From: an uncultured Oscillospiraceae bacterium
Lineage (GTDB): Bacteria > Bacillota > Clostridia > Oscillospirales > Oscillospiraceae
DNA length: 64,000 bases
Assembly (NCBI GenBank): GCA_910587345.1
Contig: CAJUKH010000026.1
Location: 186,001 to 250,000, forward strand
Direction: 5' to 3'
Shown here: piece by piece, positions 41,891-49,628 of the stretch
Numbering within the stretch: position 1 is the first letter of the stretch
How the letters are laid out: each line of letters opens with the position of its first letter
The notes under the pieces: generated by a model
Database searches by the model: none
What the model saw: only the letters and a program-made list of their open reading frames with translations
What the model was told of the DNA's origin: nothing
Translations under genes and position numbers: made by a program

Positions 41891-41925
41891 AGGGCACCTC
41901 CTTCCTCTCTGCCTGCGGTATCCGT

Positions 41926-42129
41926 TCAGGCATCGCTCCGCCCCACCAGATAATCAATGGTAACATCATAAAAGTCTGCCATACGCCACAGAACAGAAGC
42001 CGTGGGTTCCCTCTTCCCGTACTCATAGCGGCAATAGGCACTCATGGAAATATCCAGTTCCTTTGCCGCATCTTCCTGCCGCAACCCCTCTCTGAGCCGT
42101 AGCATTTTCATTCTCTCTGGTAATTTCAC
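41926..42129 (-). CDS. small XRE-family regulator (downstream copy)
   Basis: I start at the GTG at 42129 (AAGGGG upstream), giving 67 residues; an ATG at 42111 is an alternative. The HTH is LRLREGLRQEDAAKELDISM, then SAYCRYEYGKREPT. The tail MADFYDVTIDYLVGRSDA is the same as that of the neighbouring copy, because 49 bases are identical between the two genes. It is a tandem paralogue, likely co-transcribed from the promoter upstream of the first copy. Confidence 0.78.
   Translation of the reverse strand: MKLPERMKMLRLREGLRQEDAAKELDISMSAYCRYEYGKREPTASVLWRMADFYDVTIDYLVGRSDA
41937..41985. repeat. 49-base exact repeat, copy 1 (tail of downstream XRE gene)
   Basis: These 49 bases recur exactly at 42163-42211. 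They encode the C-terminal ADFYDVTIDYLVGR segment in both regulators. Confidence 0.9.
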
Positions 42130-42142
42130 TGCTTTTTCCCCT

Positions 42143-42358
42143 TCACATTCCCTCGCTGTCTGTCCGCCCCACCAGATAATCAATGGTAACATCATAAAAG
42201 TCTGCCATACGAATCAGTGTAGAGACCGCAGCTTCACGCTCCCCCGCTTCATACCGCTGATAAGTTCGAGAGGTTATTCCAACAGCCTCTGCAACTGCTT
42301 TCTGTGAAAGGCCCTTCTTTTTTCTGAGTTCTTCCATTCTCTGTGAAAATGTTGGCAT
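42143..42358 (-). CDS. small XRE-family regulator (upstream copy)
   Basis: A 71-residue Cro/C1-type repressor: MEELRKKKGLSQKAVAEAVG, then ITSRTYQRYEAGEREA, then MADFYDVTIDYLVGRTDSEG. Such minimal regulators often come from phage or conjugative elements. It is divergent from a DUF6809-type gene, with two related 16-base dyads in between that are good candidates for its operators. The downstream XRE copy lies 13 bases away. Confidence 0.85.
   Translation of the reverse strand: MPTFSQRMEELRKKKGLSQKAVAEAVGITSRTYQRYEAGEREAAVSTLIRMADFYDVTIDYLVGRTDSEGM
42163..42211. repeat. 49-base exact repeat, copy 2 (tail of upstream XRE gene)
   Basis: Exact copy of 41937-41985. Perfect identity at the third codon positions points to recent duplication or gene conversion between the tandem regulators. 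Confidence 0.9.
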
Positions 42359-42379
42359 TTCTTATACTCCCCACTCGAT

Positions 42380-42428
42380 AACGACCATTCAGTCGTTGTA
42401 TGATCTCATTATAACGACCGAACGGTCA
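42380..42428. promoter_or_regulatory. paired operator-like dyads in the divergent XRE/DUF6809 promoter region
   Basis: Two related 16-base dyads, ACGACCATTCAGTCGT and ACGACCGAACGGTCAT, flank a TATAAT on the minus strand (plus 42408-42413) that could drive the XRE pair. Spacing is about 32 bases centre to centre, or three helical turns, which suits cooperative repressor binding. Confidence 0.6.
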
Positions 42429-42443
42429 TGACGAGGTGATTCT

Positions 42444-42707
42444 ATGAACGACCCGATCTACATCCTGTTTCGCCACGCTCTGGACGATGACATCTATCTT
42501 GAATACATGGAGGACCCCAGGGAATACTGGTCCATCCGCCGGGCCTGTTTCTCTGCTTATGAGCGGCTCACCGCCGAACTTGACCCCGACCTGAAGCACC
42601 GGTTTGACGCTTTTATGGACGAGAGGGTCAGCGCCGACACCATCGAAGTGGAAGCCGCCTTCACCGCAGGCCTGTCCTTCGGATTACGGCTTTTACGGCT
42701 TCTTTAA
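42444..42707 (+). CDS. small DUF6809-like protein
   Basis: An 87-residue acidic, helical protein (MNDPIYILFRHALDDDIYLE start, DPREYWSIRRACF middle, FTAGLSFGLRLLRLL end). It resembles the short DUF6809 proteins found next to XRE regulators in mobile or accessory regions of Clostridia; the assignment is from memory and the role is unknown. It is divergent from the tandem XRE genes and probably regulated by them. Its end overlaps a putative convergent lipoprotein gene by 15 bases. Confidence 0.65.
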   Translation: MNDPIYILFRHALDDDIYLEYMEDPREYWSIRRACFSAYERLTAELDPDLKHRFDAFMDERVSADTIEVEAAFTAGLSFGLRLLRLL

Positions 42708-42845
42708 TCCTCCCAAAACTCCTTCTCCGGCTTCTGGCGCAGGAAAAAGGGTTGCATTCTCCACAATTTCTGCCGCAATATTTTCCTGACAACCCGTTAA
42801 CAGCAACCCAAGGCTCAGAGCCAATACAGGAAGTCTCCTTTTCAT
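42693..42845 (-). CDS. putative small lipoprotein
   Basis: A 50-residue reading frame with a lipoprotein signal, LPVLALSLGLLLTGCQEN (lipid Cys at residue 19), followed by 31 residues. The ATG overlaps the GNAT stop codon region, and GAGGAG lies about 11 bases upstream, a little far. The last third is laid over a 27-base copy of the 3' end of hflX, so this gene may be a remnant made by that duplication. Treat it as possible only. Confidence 0.4.
   Translation of the reverse strand: MKRRLPVLALSLGLLLTGCQENIAAEIVENATLFPAPEAGEGVLGGLKKP
42708..42734. repeat. 27-base direct repeat, distal copy of the hflX tail
   Basis: The 27 bases are identical to 43380-43406. In the hflX frame this copy also reads KPEKEFWED followed by a stop (TAA here, TGA in hflX). 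Confidence 0.85.
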
Positions 42846-43372
42846 AGAGCCATCCACTCCTCTTCCGTCAGGGCGTAGTGAAGTTCGTTCAATTCCTTGC
42901 CCAACACCCGCACCCACACCTGATCGGTGAAGCGGTAAATGAACCCGCATTTCTCGATGACTCGGCGGGAGCGAACATTGTCGGCAAAATGACCGCACCA
43001 GATAGCATTCAGCCCCAGGTCCTCAAACCCGTAACGCAGAAGCTCCTGCACCACCTCAGTCATAAACCCCCGGCCCCAATAATCGGGGTGAAGGGCATAG
43101 CCAATGTCATCATCCGGTCCGGGAAGCAATGTTTGGTGTCCACCGTTAAATGCCGCCGAGCCGATGACCCGCCCTGTCTTCTTCTCTGCCACCGCAAAGC
43201 TGTTAGGAGCAGAAAAAACAGTGCGGATGATTTCCAGGCTCTCCTCCACATTTTTGTGGGGCTCCCAGCCAGCGGAATGGCCCACCCGGCAGTCGCAGGA
43301 GGCGGCATAAAGGTCAGGGGCATCGTCTTCGGTGAAAGGTCGCAAAATCAGTCTTTCCGTTTTCAAGGCCAT
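42842..43372 (-). CDS. GNAT-family N-acetyltransferase (RimJ/RimL-like)
   Basis: A 176-residue acetyltransferase. LKTERLILRPFTEDDAPDLY starts the fold, IGYALHPDYWGRGFMTEVVQ is the acetyl-CoA binding motif A, and FADNVRSRRVIEKCGF is the typical RimJ/RimL-like end motif. The substrate is unknown. It starts 3 bases after the hflX stop, with its ribosome site GGGAGG inside the last codons of hflX, so it is translationally coupled. It is flanked by 27-base direct repeats. Confidence 0.88.
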   Translation of the reverse strand: MALKTERLILRPFTEDDAPDLYAASCDCRVGHSAGWEPHKNVEESLEIIRTVFSAPNSFAVAEKKTGRVIGSAAFNGGHQTLLPGPDDDIGYALHPDYWGRGFMTEVVQELLRYGFEDLGLNAIWCGHFADNVRSRRVIEKCGFIYRFTDQVWVRVLGKELNELHYALTEEEWMAL

Positions 43373-43375
43373 CTT

Positions 43376-44671
43376 TCAGTCCTCCCAAAACTCCTTCTCC
43401 GGCTTCCAGCCTTCAGTGACATAGTCCCGAACCCGTCCCAGCACCTTGGGCGGGCAGATGGCATCCACCTCTATGGTCTCACCGTACTCCACCTTCTCCA
43501 CCTTGGCTTCCCGGTAGAGCATATCCACCACGCCTCCCTGATCGTAGGGGATGGCCAGCTTCACCCGCAGGGTCCCCTTGTCCAGCCGCTCTTTCAGCTT
43601 GTCCAGCAGCCGGTCCACCCCCGCCCCGGTCCGGGCGGAGATGGCCACGGTGTCCTCTCCGTGGGGCAGGATATCCCCCTCCAGCATGTCACACTTGTTG
43701 AACACATCCAGCCGCGGCGTCTCCCAGGCCCCCAGCTCGGTGATGAGCCGTTCCACCACCTGGGCCTGCTCCTGCCACTCCGGATTGGAGGCGTCTACCA
43801 CATGAAGAAGCAGGTCGGCATACTCCAGTTCCTCCAAAGTGGCCTTAAAGGCCTCCACCAGCTGATGGGGCAGTTTGGAGATAAATCCCACCGTGTCTGA
43901 GATCAGGACGCTGCAGGTATCGGACAGCTCCAGCGTTCGTGTGGTGGTGTCCAGCGTATCGAAAAGCCGGTTGTTGGCAGGGATGCCTGCCCCTGTCAGA
44001 TGGTTCAGGAGGGTGGACTTTCCCGCATTGGTGTAGCCCACAATGGCCACCACGGGAATCTCGTTCTTCTCCCGGCGCTGGCGCTGGGTGGAGCGGATGC
44101 GCCGGACCTCCTTCAGTTCCCCCTCCAACCGGGTGATCTTCTGGCGAATGAGCCGCCGGTCGGTCTCCAACTGGGTCTCGCCGGGGCCACGGGTGCCGAT
44201 GGCGCCCTCCTGCCGCTCCAGATGGCTCCACATGCTGGTCAGCCGGGGCAGCAGGTATTTGTACTGGGCCAGCTCCACCTGAAGCCGCCCTTCCGCCGTT
44301 CTGGCCCGCTGGGCAAAAATATCCAGAATAAGGGCCGACCGGTCCAGCACCTGAACGCCTAAAGTCTCGGTCAGCACCCGCTGCTGGGAGGGGGAAAGGT
44401 CGTTGTCAAAAATGACCAGGTCGGCCTTTACCCCCTGACAAAGCTCCTTCAGTTCGGCCACCTTCCCCTCCCCCAGAAAGGTCCGGGGGTCGGGGGTGGC
44501 CTTATTTTGAAGAACCGTACCCACACAGGTGCCGCCGGCAGTCTCCAGAAGGGCCTCCAGCTCCTCCAGCGACTCCTCGTTGGCATTCTGCTCCCGGGAG
44601 AGCGCCGGCGAGTTCAGCCCCGCCAGCACCGCCCGGTTGATTTTTTGCTCGTCAAAGGTTTTCTCGAACAT
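43376..44671 (-). CDS. hflX: ribosome-associated GTPase HflX
   Basis: HflX splits stalled ribosomes after stress. The protein (431 residues) has an N-terminal GTP-binding-like subdomain and helical arm (residues 1-185). The G domain follows: G1 is VAIVGYTNAGKSTLLNHLTG, G3 is ISDTVGFISKLP and G4 is VFNKCDM. The C-terminus ends KPEKEFWED. The ATG has GGAGAAC upstream. The GNAT gene follows at once. Confidence 0.95.
   Translation of the reverse strand: MFEKTFDEQKINRAVLAGLNSPALSREQNANEESLEELEALLETAGGTCVGTVLQNKATPDPRTFLGEGKVAELKELCQGVKADLVIFDNDLSPSQQRVLTETLGVQVLDRSALILDIFAQRARTAEGRLQVELAQYKYLLPRLTSMWSHLERQEGAIGTRGPGETQLETDRRLIRQKITRLEGELKEVRRIRSTQRQRREKNEIPVVAIVGYTNAGKSTLLNHLTGAGIPANNRLFDTLDTTTRTLELSDTCSVLISDTVGFISKLPHQLVEAFKATLEELEYADLLLHVVDASNPEWQEQAQVVERLITELGAWETPRLDVFNKCDMLEGDILPHGEDTVAISARTGAGVDRLLDKLKERLDKGTLRVKLAIPYDQGGVVDMLYREAKVEKVEYGETIEVDAICPPKVLGRVRDYVTEGWKPEKEFWED
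43380..43406. repeat. 27-base direct repeat, proximal copy (hflX 3' end)
   Basis: This copy encodes KPEKEFWED at the end of hflX and the GNAT ribosome site. Its partner lies 672 bases away, on the other side of the GNAT gene. Confidence 0.85.
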
Positions 44672-44700
44672 TCAATGTTCTCCTTTTGAAATCCGTATCT

Positions 44701-45207
44701 TTACTCCGCCTTTTCCAATACCGCCACGATCTCTCCGATAAACATCCGGTGATAGTCCTTCCCGGGGTAATTGGCCCGGTCCGTGGCCTCATCGGTAAAG
44801 CACACCCCCGCCATATCCTGCTGATAGAGCTTCTTACAAATCAACGTCAATTCCCCCTCGGCAAAATAAGGGGCCTTCTGGTCCTCCAACACCGTCAGAC
44901 CGCATTCCTTCACCTTGTCCACATCCCGGCCGCTCTTGCTGCCGCAAAACACCCCCACATTGTGAAGCTCTTCTGGCAGGAAGGAAAGGGAAAAATACTC
45001 CTCCTCATTCATGGGACCGAAGGTAAACCGCTGGGGCCGGACATAAACGGTGACCACCGGCTTGCCCCATAAAATGCCCGTACCGCCCCAACTCACCGTC
45101 ATGGGGTTACAGCCGGTATCGGTCTTTACCGTCAGGATGCCCCACCGGTCGTCCAGCAGGGAGAAAAAGTTGGCGTCCAGCGCCTTGGGGTCAATGGATT
45201 TGAACAT
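44701..45207 (-). CDS. flavin reductase-like domain protein (flavoredoxin type)
   Basis: A 168-residue FMN-binding split-barrel protein. NPMTVSWGGTGILWGKP and VTVYVRPQRFTF match the flavoredoxin-like reductase family. FCGSKSGRDVDKVKECGLTV supplies the rest of the pocket. It probably shuttles electrons between flavin or ferredoxin donors and an unknown acceptor in the cytoplasm. The ribosome site GGAGGGG is strong. It lies between rpmE and hflX on the same strand. Confidence 0.88.
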   Translation of the reverse strand: MFKSIDPKALDANFFSLLDDRWGILTVKTDTGCNPMTVSWGGTGILWGKPVVTVYVRPQRFTFGPMNEEEYFSLSFLPEELHNVGVFCGSKSGRDVDKVKECGLTVLEDQKAPYFAEGELTLICKKLYQQDMAGVCFTDEATDRANYPGKDYHRMFIGEIVAVLEKAE

Positions 45208-45248
45208 GGTTTATCCCCTCCAAAAAACAGATTCCTATTAGGATATGC

Positions 45249-45285
45249 AAAAGGACCCGTACCGTAACCGGCACGAGTCCAAAAA
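45249..45285 (-). terminator. intrinsic terminator of rpmE
   Basis: On the minus strand GGACTCGTGCCG and CGGTACGGGTCC pair around GTTA with two mismatches, followed by TTTTGC. Confidence 0.75.
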
Positions 45286-45293
45286 TTGCTGAC

Positions 45294-45500
45294 TTACTTC
45301 TGATCCAGGCCAAACTTCTTGTTGAAGCGGCTGACACGGCCACCGGAGTCCACCATCTTCTGCTTGCCGGTGAAGAAGGGGTGACACTTGGAACAGACCT
45401 CGACACGGATATTCTCGCTGGTGGAGCCGGTCTCGATCACGTTGCCGCAGGCACAGGTGATGGTCGTCTGCTTGTAGTCAGGATGGATACCTTGCTTCAT
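45294..45500 (-). CDS. rpmE: 50S ribosomal protein L31
   Basis: A 68-residue L31 of the zinc-binding (Cys-containing) type: TITCACGNVIETGST and VEVCSKCHPFFTGKQKMVD carry the four Cys ligands. The ATG at 45500 has GAGGTG upstream; the longer open frame is intergenic. It has its own promoter and terminator, so it is a single-gene unit. Confidence 0.97.
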   Translation of the reverse strand: MKQGIHPDYKQTTITCACGNVIETGSTSENIRVEVCSKCHPFFTGKQKMVDSGGRVSRFNKKFGLDQK

Positions 45501-45572
45501 GTTTGGTTCACCTCTTTCTCGTTCCGGGTAAGGCGGCGCAGCAAACCTCCACGCCTTATAAACGCAGATGAT

Positions 45573-45601
45573 ATGATAGCACGATTTTTGCAAAAAAGCA
45601 A
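45573..45601 (-). promoter_or_regulatory. SigA promoter of rpmE
   Basis: On the minus strand TTGCTT and TATCAT are 17 bases apart, about 75 bases before the ATG. Confidence 0.6.
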
Positions 45602-45651
45602 GAGGTTTTTCCCTTTTTCCATTCATTTTTTTCTTTTTGTCCCGCCCCCTC

Positions 45652-45679
45652 TTGACAAACGGCGAATGTTTGCTATAAC
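45652..45679 (+). promoter_or_regulatory. SigA promoter of the Cys-rich repeat protein
   Basis: TTGACA and TATAAC are separated by 16 bases, about 30 bases before the ATG. Confidence 0.75.
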
Positions 45680-45709
45680 AGAGGATAGAAACGGTAAGGA
45701 GGATGGACT

Positions 45710-45904
45710 ATGTCCAAAGAGATCTGTCAGGGCTGTGCCCGCCACTGTGATATGGACCACCGGCTCTGCGATACGCCCGCCGCAGTCGCCAGAGAGCGGT
45801 GCAACGGCTGTGCCTGTAACTGCTATATGAACCATCGTCTGTGCGATGGCCGGGGCATAAAAGACGACCCGGCCATGGTCAGCTTCGAAAAAAGAACGAA
45901 GTAA
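45710..45904 (+). CDS. small Cys-rich protein with two tandem metal-binding-like modules
   Basis: A 64-residue protein made of two near-identical modules: CQGCARHCDMDHRLCD (residues 6-21) and CNGCACNCYMNHRLCD (31-46). Each follows C-x2-C-x3-C-x6-C, with an invariant HRLCD, and a short tail ends the protein. The second module has one more Cys, so there are nine in all. It could bind Zn or an Fe-S cluster, or be a redox or peptide precursor; none can be shown. It has its own near-consensus promoter and an AAGGAGG ribosome site, so it is clearly expressed. I do not recognise the family. Confidence 0.75.
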   Translation: MSKEICQGCARHCDMDHRLCDTPAAVARERCNGCACNCYMNHRLCDGRGIKDDPAMVSFEKRTK

Positions 45905-45991
45905 GCGAACAGCCTTTTGAATACCGATAATGCCGTCACTGCGGCTGTTTGGCGCATATTCCATCGGGCCATACACAGTTTTTAAATACGG

Positions 45992-46027
45992 AAAAAGAGG
46001 AGTCCTCCTATGAGGACTCCTCTTTTT
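45992..46027. terminator. bidirectional terminator between the Cys-rich gene and addA
   Basis: AAAAAGAGGAGTCCTC and GAGGACTCCTCTTTTT are perfectly complementary with a 4-base loop; the addA stop codon overlaps the final T-run. Confidence 0.9.
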
Positions 46028-49000
46028 ACACTTCCACAGCCTTCCCCTCCGAGAAGAACCACAGCGCCCGGCGCACCACCGGCTTGCCGGTGATTTCTCC
46101 CAGGGCGTCGGCATAGGCAGCCAGCTGAGGCCGGTACTCTTCCGCCCGGGCGGTAAGCCCTTCCCCATAGACCCGGTCGGTCTTAAAATCCACCACCGTG
46201 ATACCTTTCGGCGTCTCAAAATAGCAATCCACCACACCCTGAAGAAGCACCTGCTCCCCCTCTCCCGCTTCGGGATAATACCGGCGGGCAGGCGCCAGCA
46301 CGGAAAATTTAAATTCCCGGCGAAGGGTGCCGCTTTTCATCATCTCCTGCCCCAAGGGGGAAGCAAAAAAGCCTGCGATCCGCTCCGGTTCCACGCTCTC
46401 CGCCTGCTGGGAAGTGATGAATCTCTCCCGGACAAGCCGTTCGATCTCCTCCGCCACCGCCCCTTTACTGCCGCAGCGGCCGAAGTTGATATACTGCATC
46501 ACCAGATGGAGGGCAGTGCCCTTCTCCGCAGCGGTCAGGCCAAGTTTCTCCGAGGCAAATCGGGGCCTGTCAAACCGGGGCGGCGCTGCTTCCCGGGGAG
46601 CCTCTTCCGCCGCCTCCTCATCCAGATCCCGCCCCTTCAGCTGGGTAGCCGTCAGCTTGGAAGGCAGCTCCACATCCCCCAGATAAGGATATTCCCAGAA
46701 AAGGCAATCCTCCAGCCCCTCCGGCATCTCCTCCTCCGTCACGGCCTCCCGGCGGTGGGGAGCCGGCCGGCTGCGAAACACATCCCCCTCCACCCACCGC
46801 AGATCCCAGGGCAAGCCAAGATCCACCTTCGCCGCCACCGTGGGCTGGGGGTATCCCCGGCGCAGGACCTCCCCCTCCGGCCGGGCCAAAACGGGCAGCA
46901 GCACCCACTGGGCCATGCTGGCACAGTCCAGCAGTGCCTGTGGCTCCACCGGCGCTCCGGCCATGGGCATCAGCTTCTCGATATCCCGCTCTCCCCCCGT
47001 CAAAGCGCAGGTCAATATCAGCTTCTCCTGGGCCCGGGTCATGGCGACATAAAGAAGCCGCAGCTCCTCCGCCATCATCTCCCGGTCCATCTGCCGGGCC
47101 ACCGCCCGGCGGGCCAGGGTGGAATACTCTATCATTCGCTCCGGGTCCAATCCCTTTGGCCCCACCCCCAGCCGGGGATGAAACAGCATGGGCTGGGTCT
47201 GATCGGTGCGGTTGAACTGCCGGGCCATGCCAGAGAGAAACACCACCGGAAACTCCAGCCCCTTGGACCGGTGGATGCTCATGATGCGCACCCCGCCCGT
47301 CCCCTGCTCCTCCCCCTGGACCGGGGCATATTCCTTCTCCTCCAGCCGCTGGAGGTATGTGAGAAAGTCAAACAGGCCCTTATGGCCCCCCTGCTCAAAC
47401 TCCCGGGCCAGCTGGGCCAGCAGAAGCAGATTGCTCCGCCGCATCTCCCCTTCATCCAAAGCGGCATACAGCCCCAGCAGGTTCGTCCTGTCGTAAAGCT
47501 CCCACAGCAGCCGGTCGCAGCCCGCATCCCCCGCCTGACGGCGCAGCCCGGCCAATTCCATCAAAAAGGCCTGAACATCCTCTCCCTTATCCAGCGTAAG
47601 AGCGGTATAAAAATCCTCCTTTGGCGCATTAAGGCGAATTTGGGCCAGCCTGTCGGCAGAGAACGCATAGACCGCCGACCGCAGTACGGCAATAAGGGGC
47701 ACATCCTGCCGGGGGTTATCAATAATTTTCAGCAGTGACAGGGCCACCTGTATCTCCGTGGCCCCGAAAAACTCCTCCCGCCCCTCCGCCTGCCAGGGGA
47801 TATCCCGCTCCCCAAGGGCCTGAGCATAGTGGTGCAGCACCGTACCGGGAGAGCGAAGAAGGATCACCATATCCTCCGGCCGCGCCGGCCGAAGTCCTCC
47901 CTCCCCATCGAAAACCGGGAATCCCTCCTCCAAAAGCTCGCTGATACGCCTTGCCGCAAACCGGGCCTCTATCAAGTCCCGGGCTACCGGCTCTCCCGCC
48001 GCTTCCTCCCCATCGCCGGCAGAGCAGTCCAAAGCGTTCAGCTCCACCCGGTAATCCTCTTCCCGTCCGGGGAACTCCCTTCCCGCATAGAGCGCCTCGA
48101 CATCGGTATAGTCCATCTCGCCAAATTCTTCGCTCATCACATTGCGGAAAATATAGTTGCATCCCTCCAGCACCGAGACACGGGAGCGGAAGTTTTTCGA
48201 CAGGATGACCCGCCGCTCCTCTCCCTCTTCGGCCTCCTCCCAGGGGGCATAGTCCCTGTACTTGCCCAGAAAGATGGTGGGGTCCGCCAGCCGGAACCGG
48301 TAGATGGACTGCTTTACATCCCCCACCAGAAAGAGCTTCCTTCCCCCGTCAGAAAGGGCGTTGAACAGGGCATTTTGCACCGCATTGGTGTCCTGATACT
48401 CGTCCACCATCACCTCGTCATACCGGCCGCTCCATCGGCGGGCCAGTTCGGTAGGTCTGCCTTCAGCATCCGCCAAAAGGCGGGCCGCCATATGCTCCAA
48501 ATCGGAGAAATCCAGCATCCCCCTCCGCCGCTTTTCGGCGGAAAAGGCCTCTTCCACATCCCGAACCAGAGCAAACAACCCCCGAATGGCGGGATAGACC
48601 GAGGCCATATCCTCCATCAGCGTCCCGGAATCGTCCAAAAAGGTCTCAAACAACCGTTTCAAACGCTTCTTTGCCTGCTCCCAGATGGCCTTGACCCGCT
48701 CCTGGGTCTCTGGGTCCTCACATTTCCGTGCCGCCTTGAACCGGGGGAACTGGGAAATGACCCTTTGCCGGGCCGCATCCCACCCCTCCTCCGCGGCGGC
48801 GGAAAAGGCCGCAAGGTCCCCATGCAGTTCCCAAATGGCGGGAGCATAAGCGGCCATCAGAACCCCGTCGGCCTCACAAAGCGCCGCCGCTCCCTCCAGC
48901 TGTCCCGCCCAGTAACCGGCCTGCCGTCTTGCGTCCTCCAACAGCAGCTGCCCCCAAACCGTCTCCCCAACATCTCCGATCCCCCGCAGGGCAAAAGCCT

Positions 49001-49586
49001 CCTCCTGCTGGTCCAGCCAGAGCGCCGGGGCAGGATGGCTCTGGATGCGGCGGCGGATATCCACCACGATCTGGGCCAAGCGACTGTCGTCCCGCCCGTT
49101 GGACATGGTGTTCACCAGAAGTTCAAAATCATCCCCCGGCGTCAACATCTCATACCGCCGCTCCAGCACCTCCTCCAGCACGTTTTCCAGGACCATCTGT
49201 CCTTCGTTCTCATCGCAGAGCCGGAAATCATGGTCCAGCTCCAACCGGTGCCCCTCCTCCCGGAGAAACTGGGTACAGAAGGCATCAATGGTGGATATCT
49301 GGGCCTTATAGACCAGCGTAGCCTGCCGCCGGAGCATTGCATCCCCGGGCCGCTCCGTCAGCCGCTGGGATATCTCCCCGGCGATCCGCCCCCGCAGTTC
49401 AGCGGCGGCGGCTCTGGTGTAGGTTATGACCAGAAAGCGGTCGATATCCGCCCCCTCCTCCACCCGGGCCAGCAGCCGCTCCACCAGCACCCGGGTCTTC
49501 CCCGACCCGGCGGCAGCCGATACCAGCATCCCGCCCCCCCGGTCAAAGACCGCAGCGTGCTGCTGTTCCGTCAATTGAAAGGCCAT
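46026..49586 (-). CDS. addA: ATP-dependent helicase/nuclease subunit A
   Basis: AddA is the UvrD-like helicase and nuclease subunit that resects DNA ends with AddB. Walker A is VSAAAGSGKTRVLVERLLA. The DEYQDTNAVQN motif is Walker B, and IMSIHRSKGLEFPVVFLSG is motif V. The C-terminal RecB-type nuclease shows VVDCYFE and VVDFKTDRV. Length 1186 is normal. The ATG at 49586 has GAGGTGG 5 bases upstream; the GTG three codons earlier would place that site inside the gene. It follows addB. Confidence 0.96.
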   Translation of the reverse strand: MAFQLTEQQHAAVFDRGGGMLVSAAAGSGKTRVLVERLLARVEEGADIDRFLVITYTRAAAAELRGRIAGEISQRLTERPGDAMLRRQATLVYKAQISTIDAFCTQFLREEGHRLELDHDFRLCDENEGQMVLENVLEEVLERRYEMLTPGDDFELLVNTMSNGRDDSRLAQIVVDIRRRIQSHPAPALWLDQQEEAFALRGIGDVGETVWGQLLLEDARRQAGYWAGQLEGAAALCEADGVLMAAYAPAIWELHGDLAAFSAAAEEGWDAARQRVISQFPRFKAARKCEDPETQERVKAIWEQAKKRLKRLFETFLDDSGTLMEDMASVYPAIRGLFALVRDVEEAFSAEKRRRGMLDFSDLEHMAARLLADAEGRPTELARRWSGRYDEVMVDEYQDTNAVQNALFNALSDGGRKLFLVGDVKQSIYRFRLADPTIFLGKYRDYAPWEEAEEGEERRVILSKNFRSRVSVLEGCNYIFRNVMSEEFGEMDYTDVEALYAGREFPGREEDYRVELNALDCSAGDGEEAAGEPVARDLIEARFAARRISELLEEGFPVFDGEGGLRPARPEDMVILLRSPGTVLHHYAQALGERDIPWQAEGREEFFGATEIQVALSLLKIIDNPRQDVPLIAVLRSAVYAFSADRLAQIRLNAPKEDFYTALTLDKGEDVQAFLMELAGLRRQAGDAGCDRLLWELYDRTNLLGLYAALDEGEMRRSNLLLLAQLAREFEQGGHKGLFDFLTYLQRLEEKEYAPVQGEEQGTGGVRIMSIHRSKGLEFPVVFLSGMARQFNRTDQTQPMLFHPRLGVGPKGLDPERMIEYSTLARRAVARQMDREMMAEELRLLYVAMTRAQEKLILTCALTGGERDIEKLMPMAGAPVEPQALLDCASMAQWVLLPVLARPEGEVLRRGYPQPTVAAKVDLGLPWDLRWVEGDVFRSRPAPHRREAVTEEEMPEGLEDCLFWEYPYLGDVELPSKLTATQLKGRDLDEEAAEEAPREAAPPRFDRPRFASEKLGLTAAEKGTALHLVMQYINFGRCGSKGAVAEEIERLVRERFITSQQAESVEPERIAGFFASPLGQEMMKSGTLRREFKFSVLAPARRYYPEAGEGEQVLLQGVVDCYFETPKGITVVDFKTDRVYGEGLTARAEEYRPQLAAYADALGEITGKPVVRRALWFFSEGKAVEV

Positions 49587-49628
49587 AGAAACCACCTCTT
49601 CTTTCCGTTTGAAGGAAAGGATGTCATT

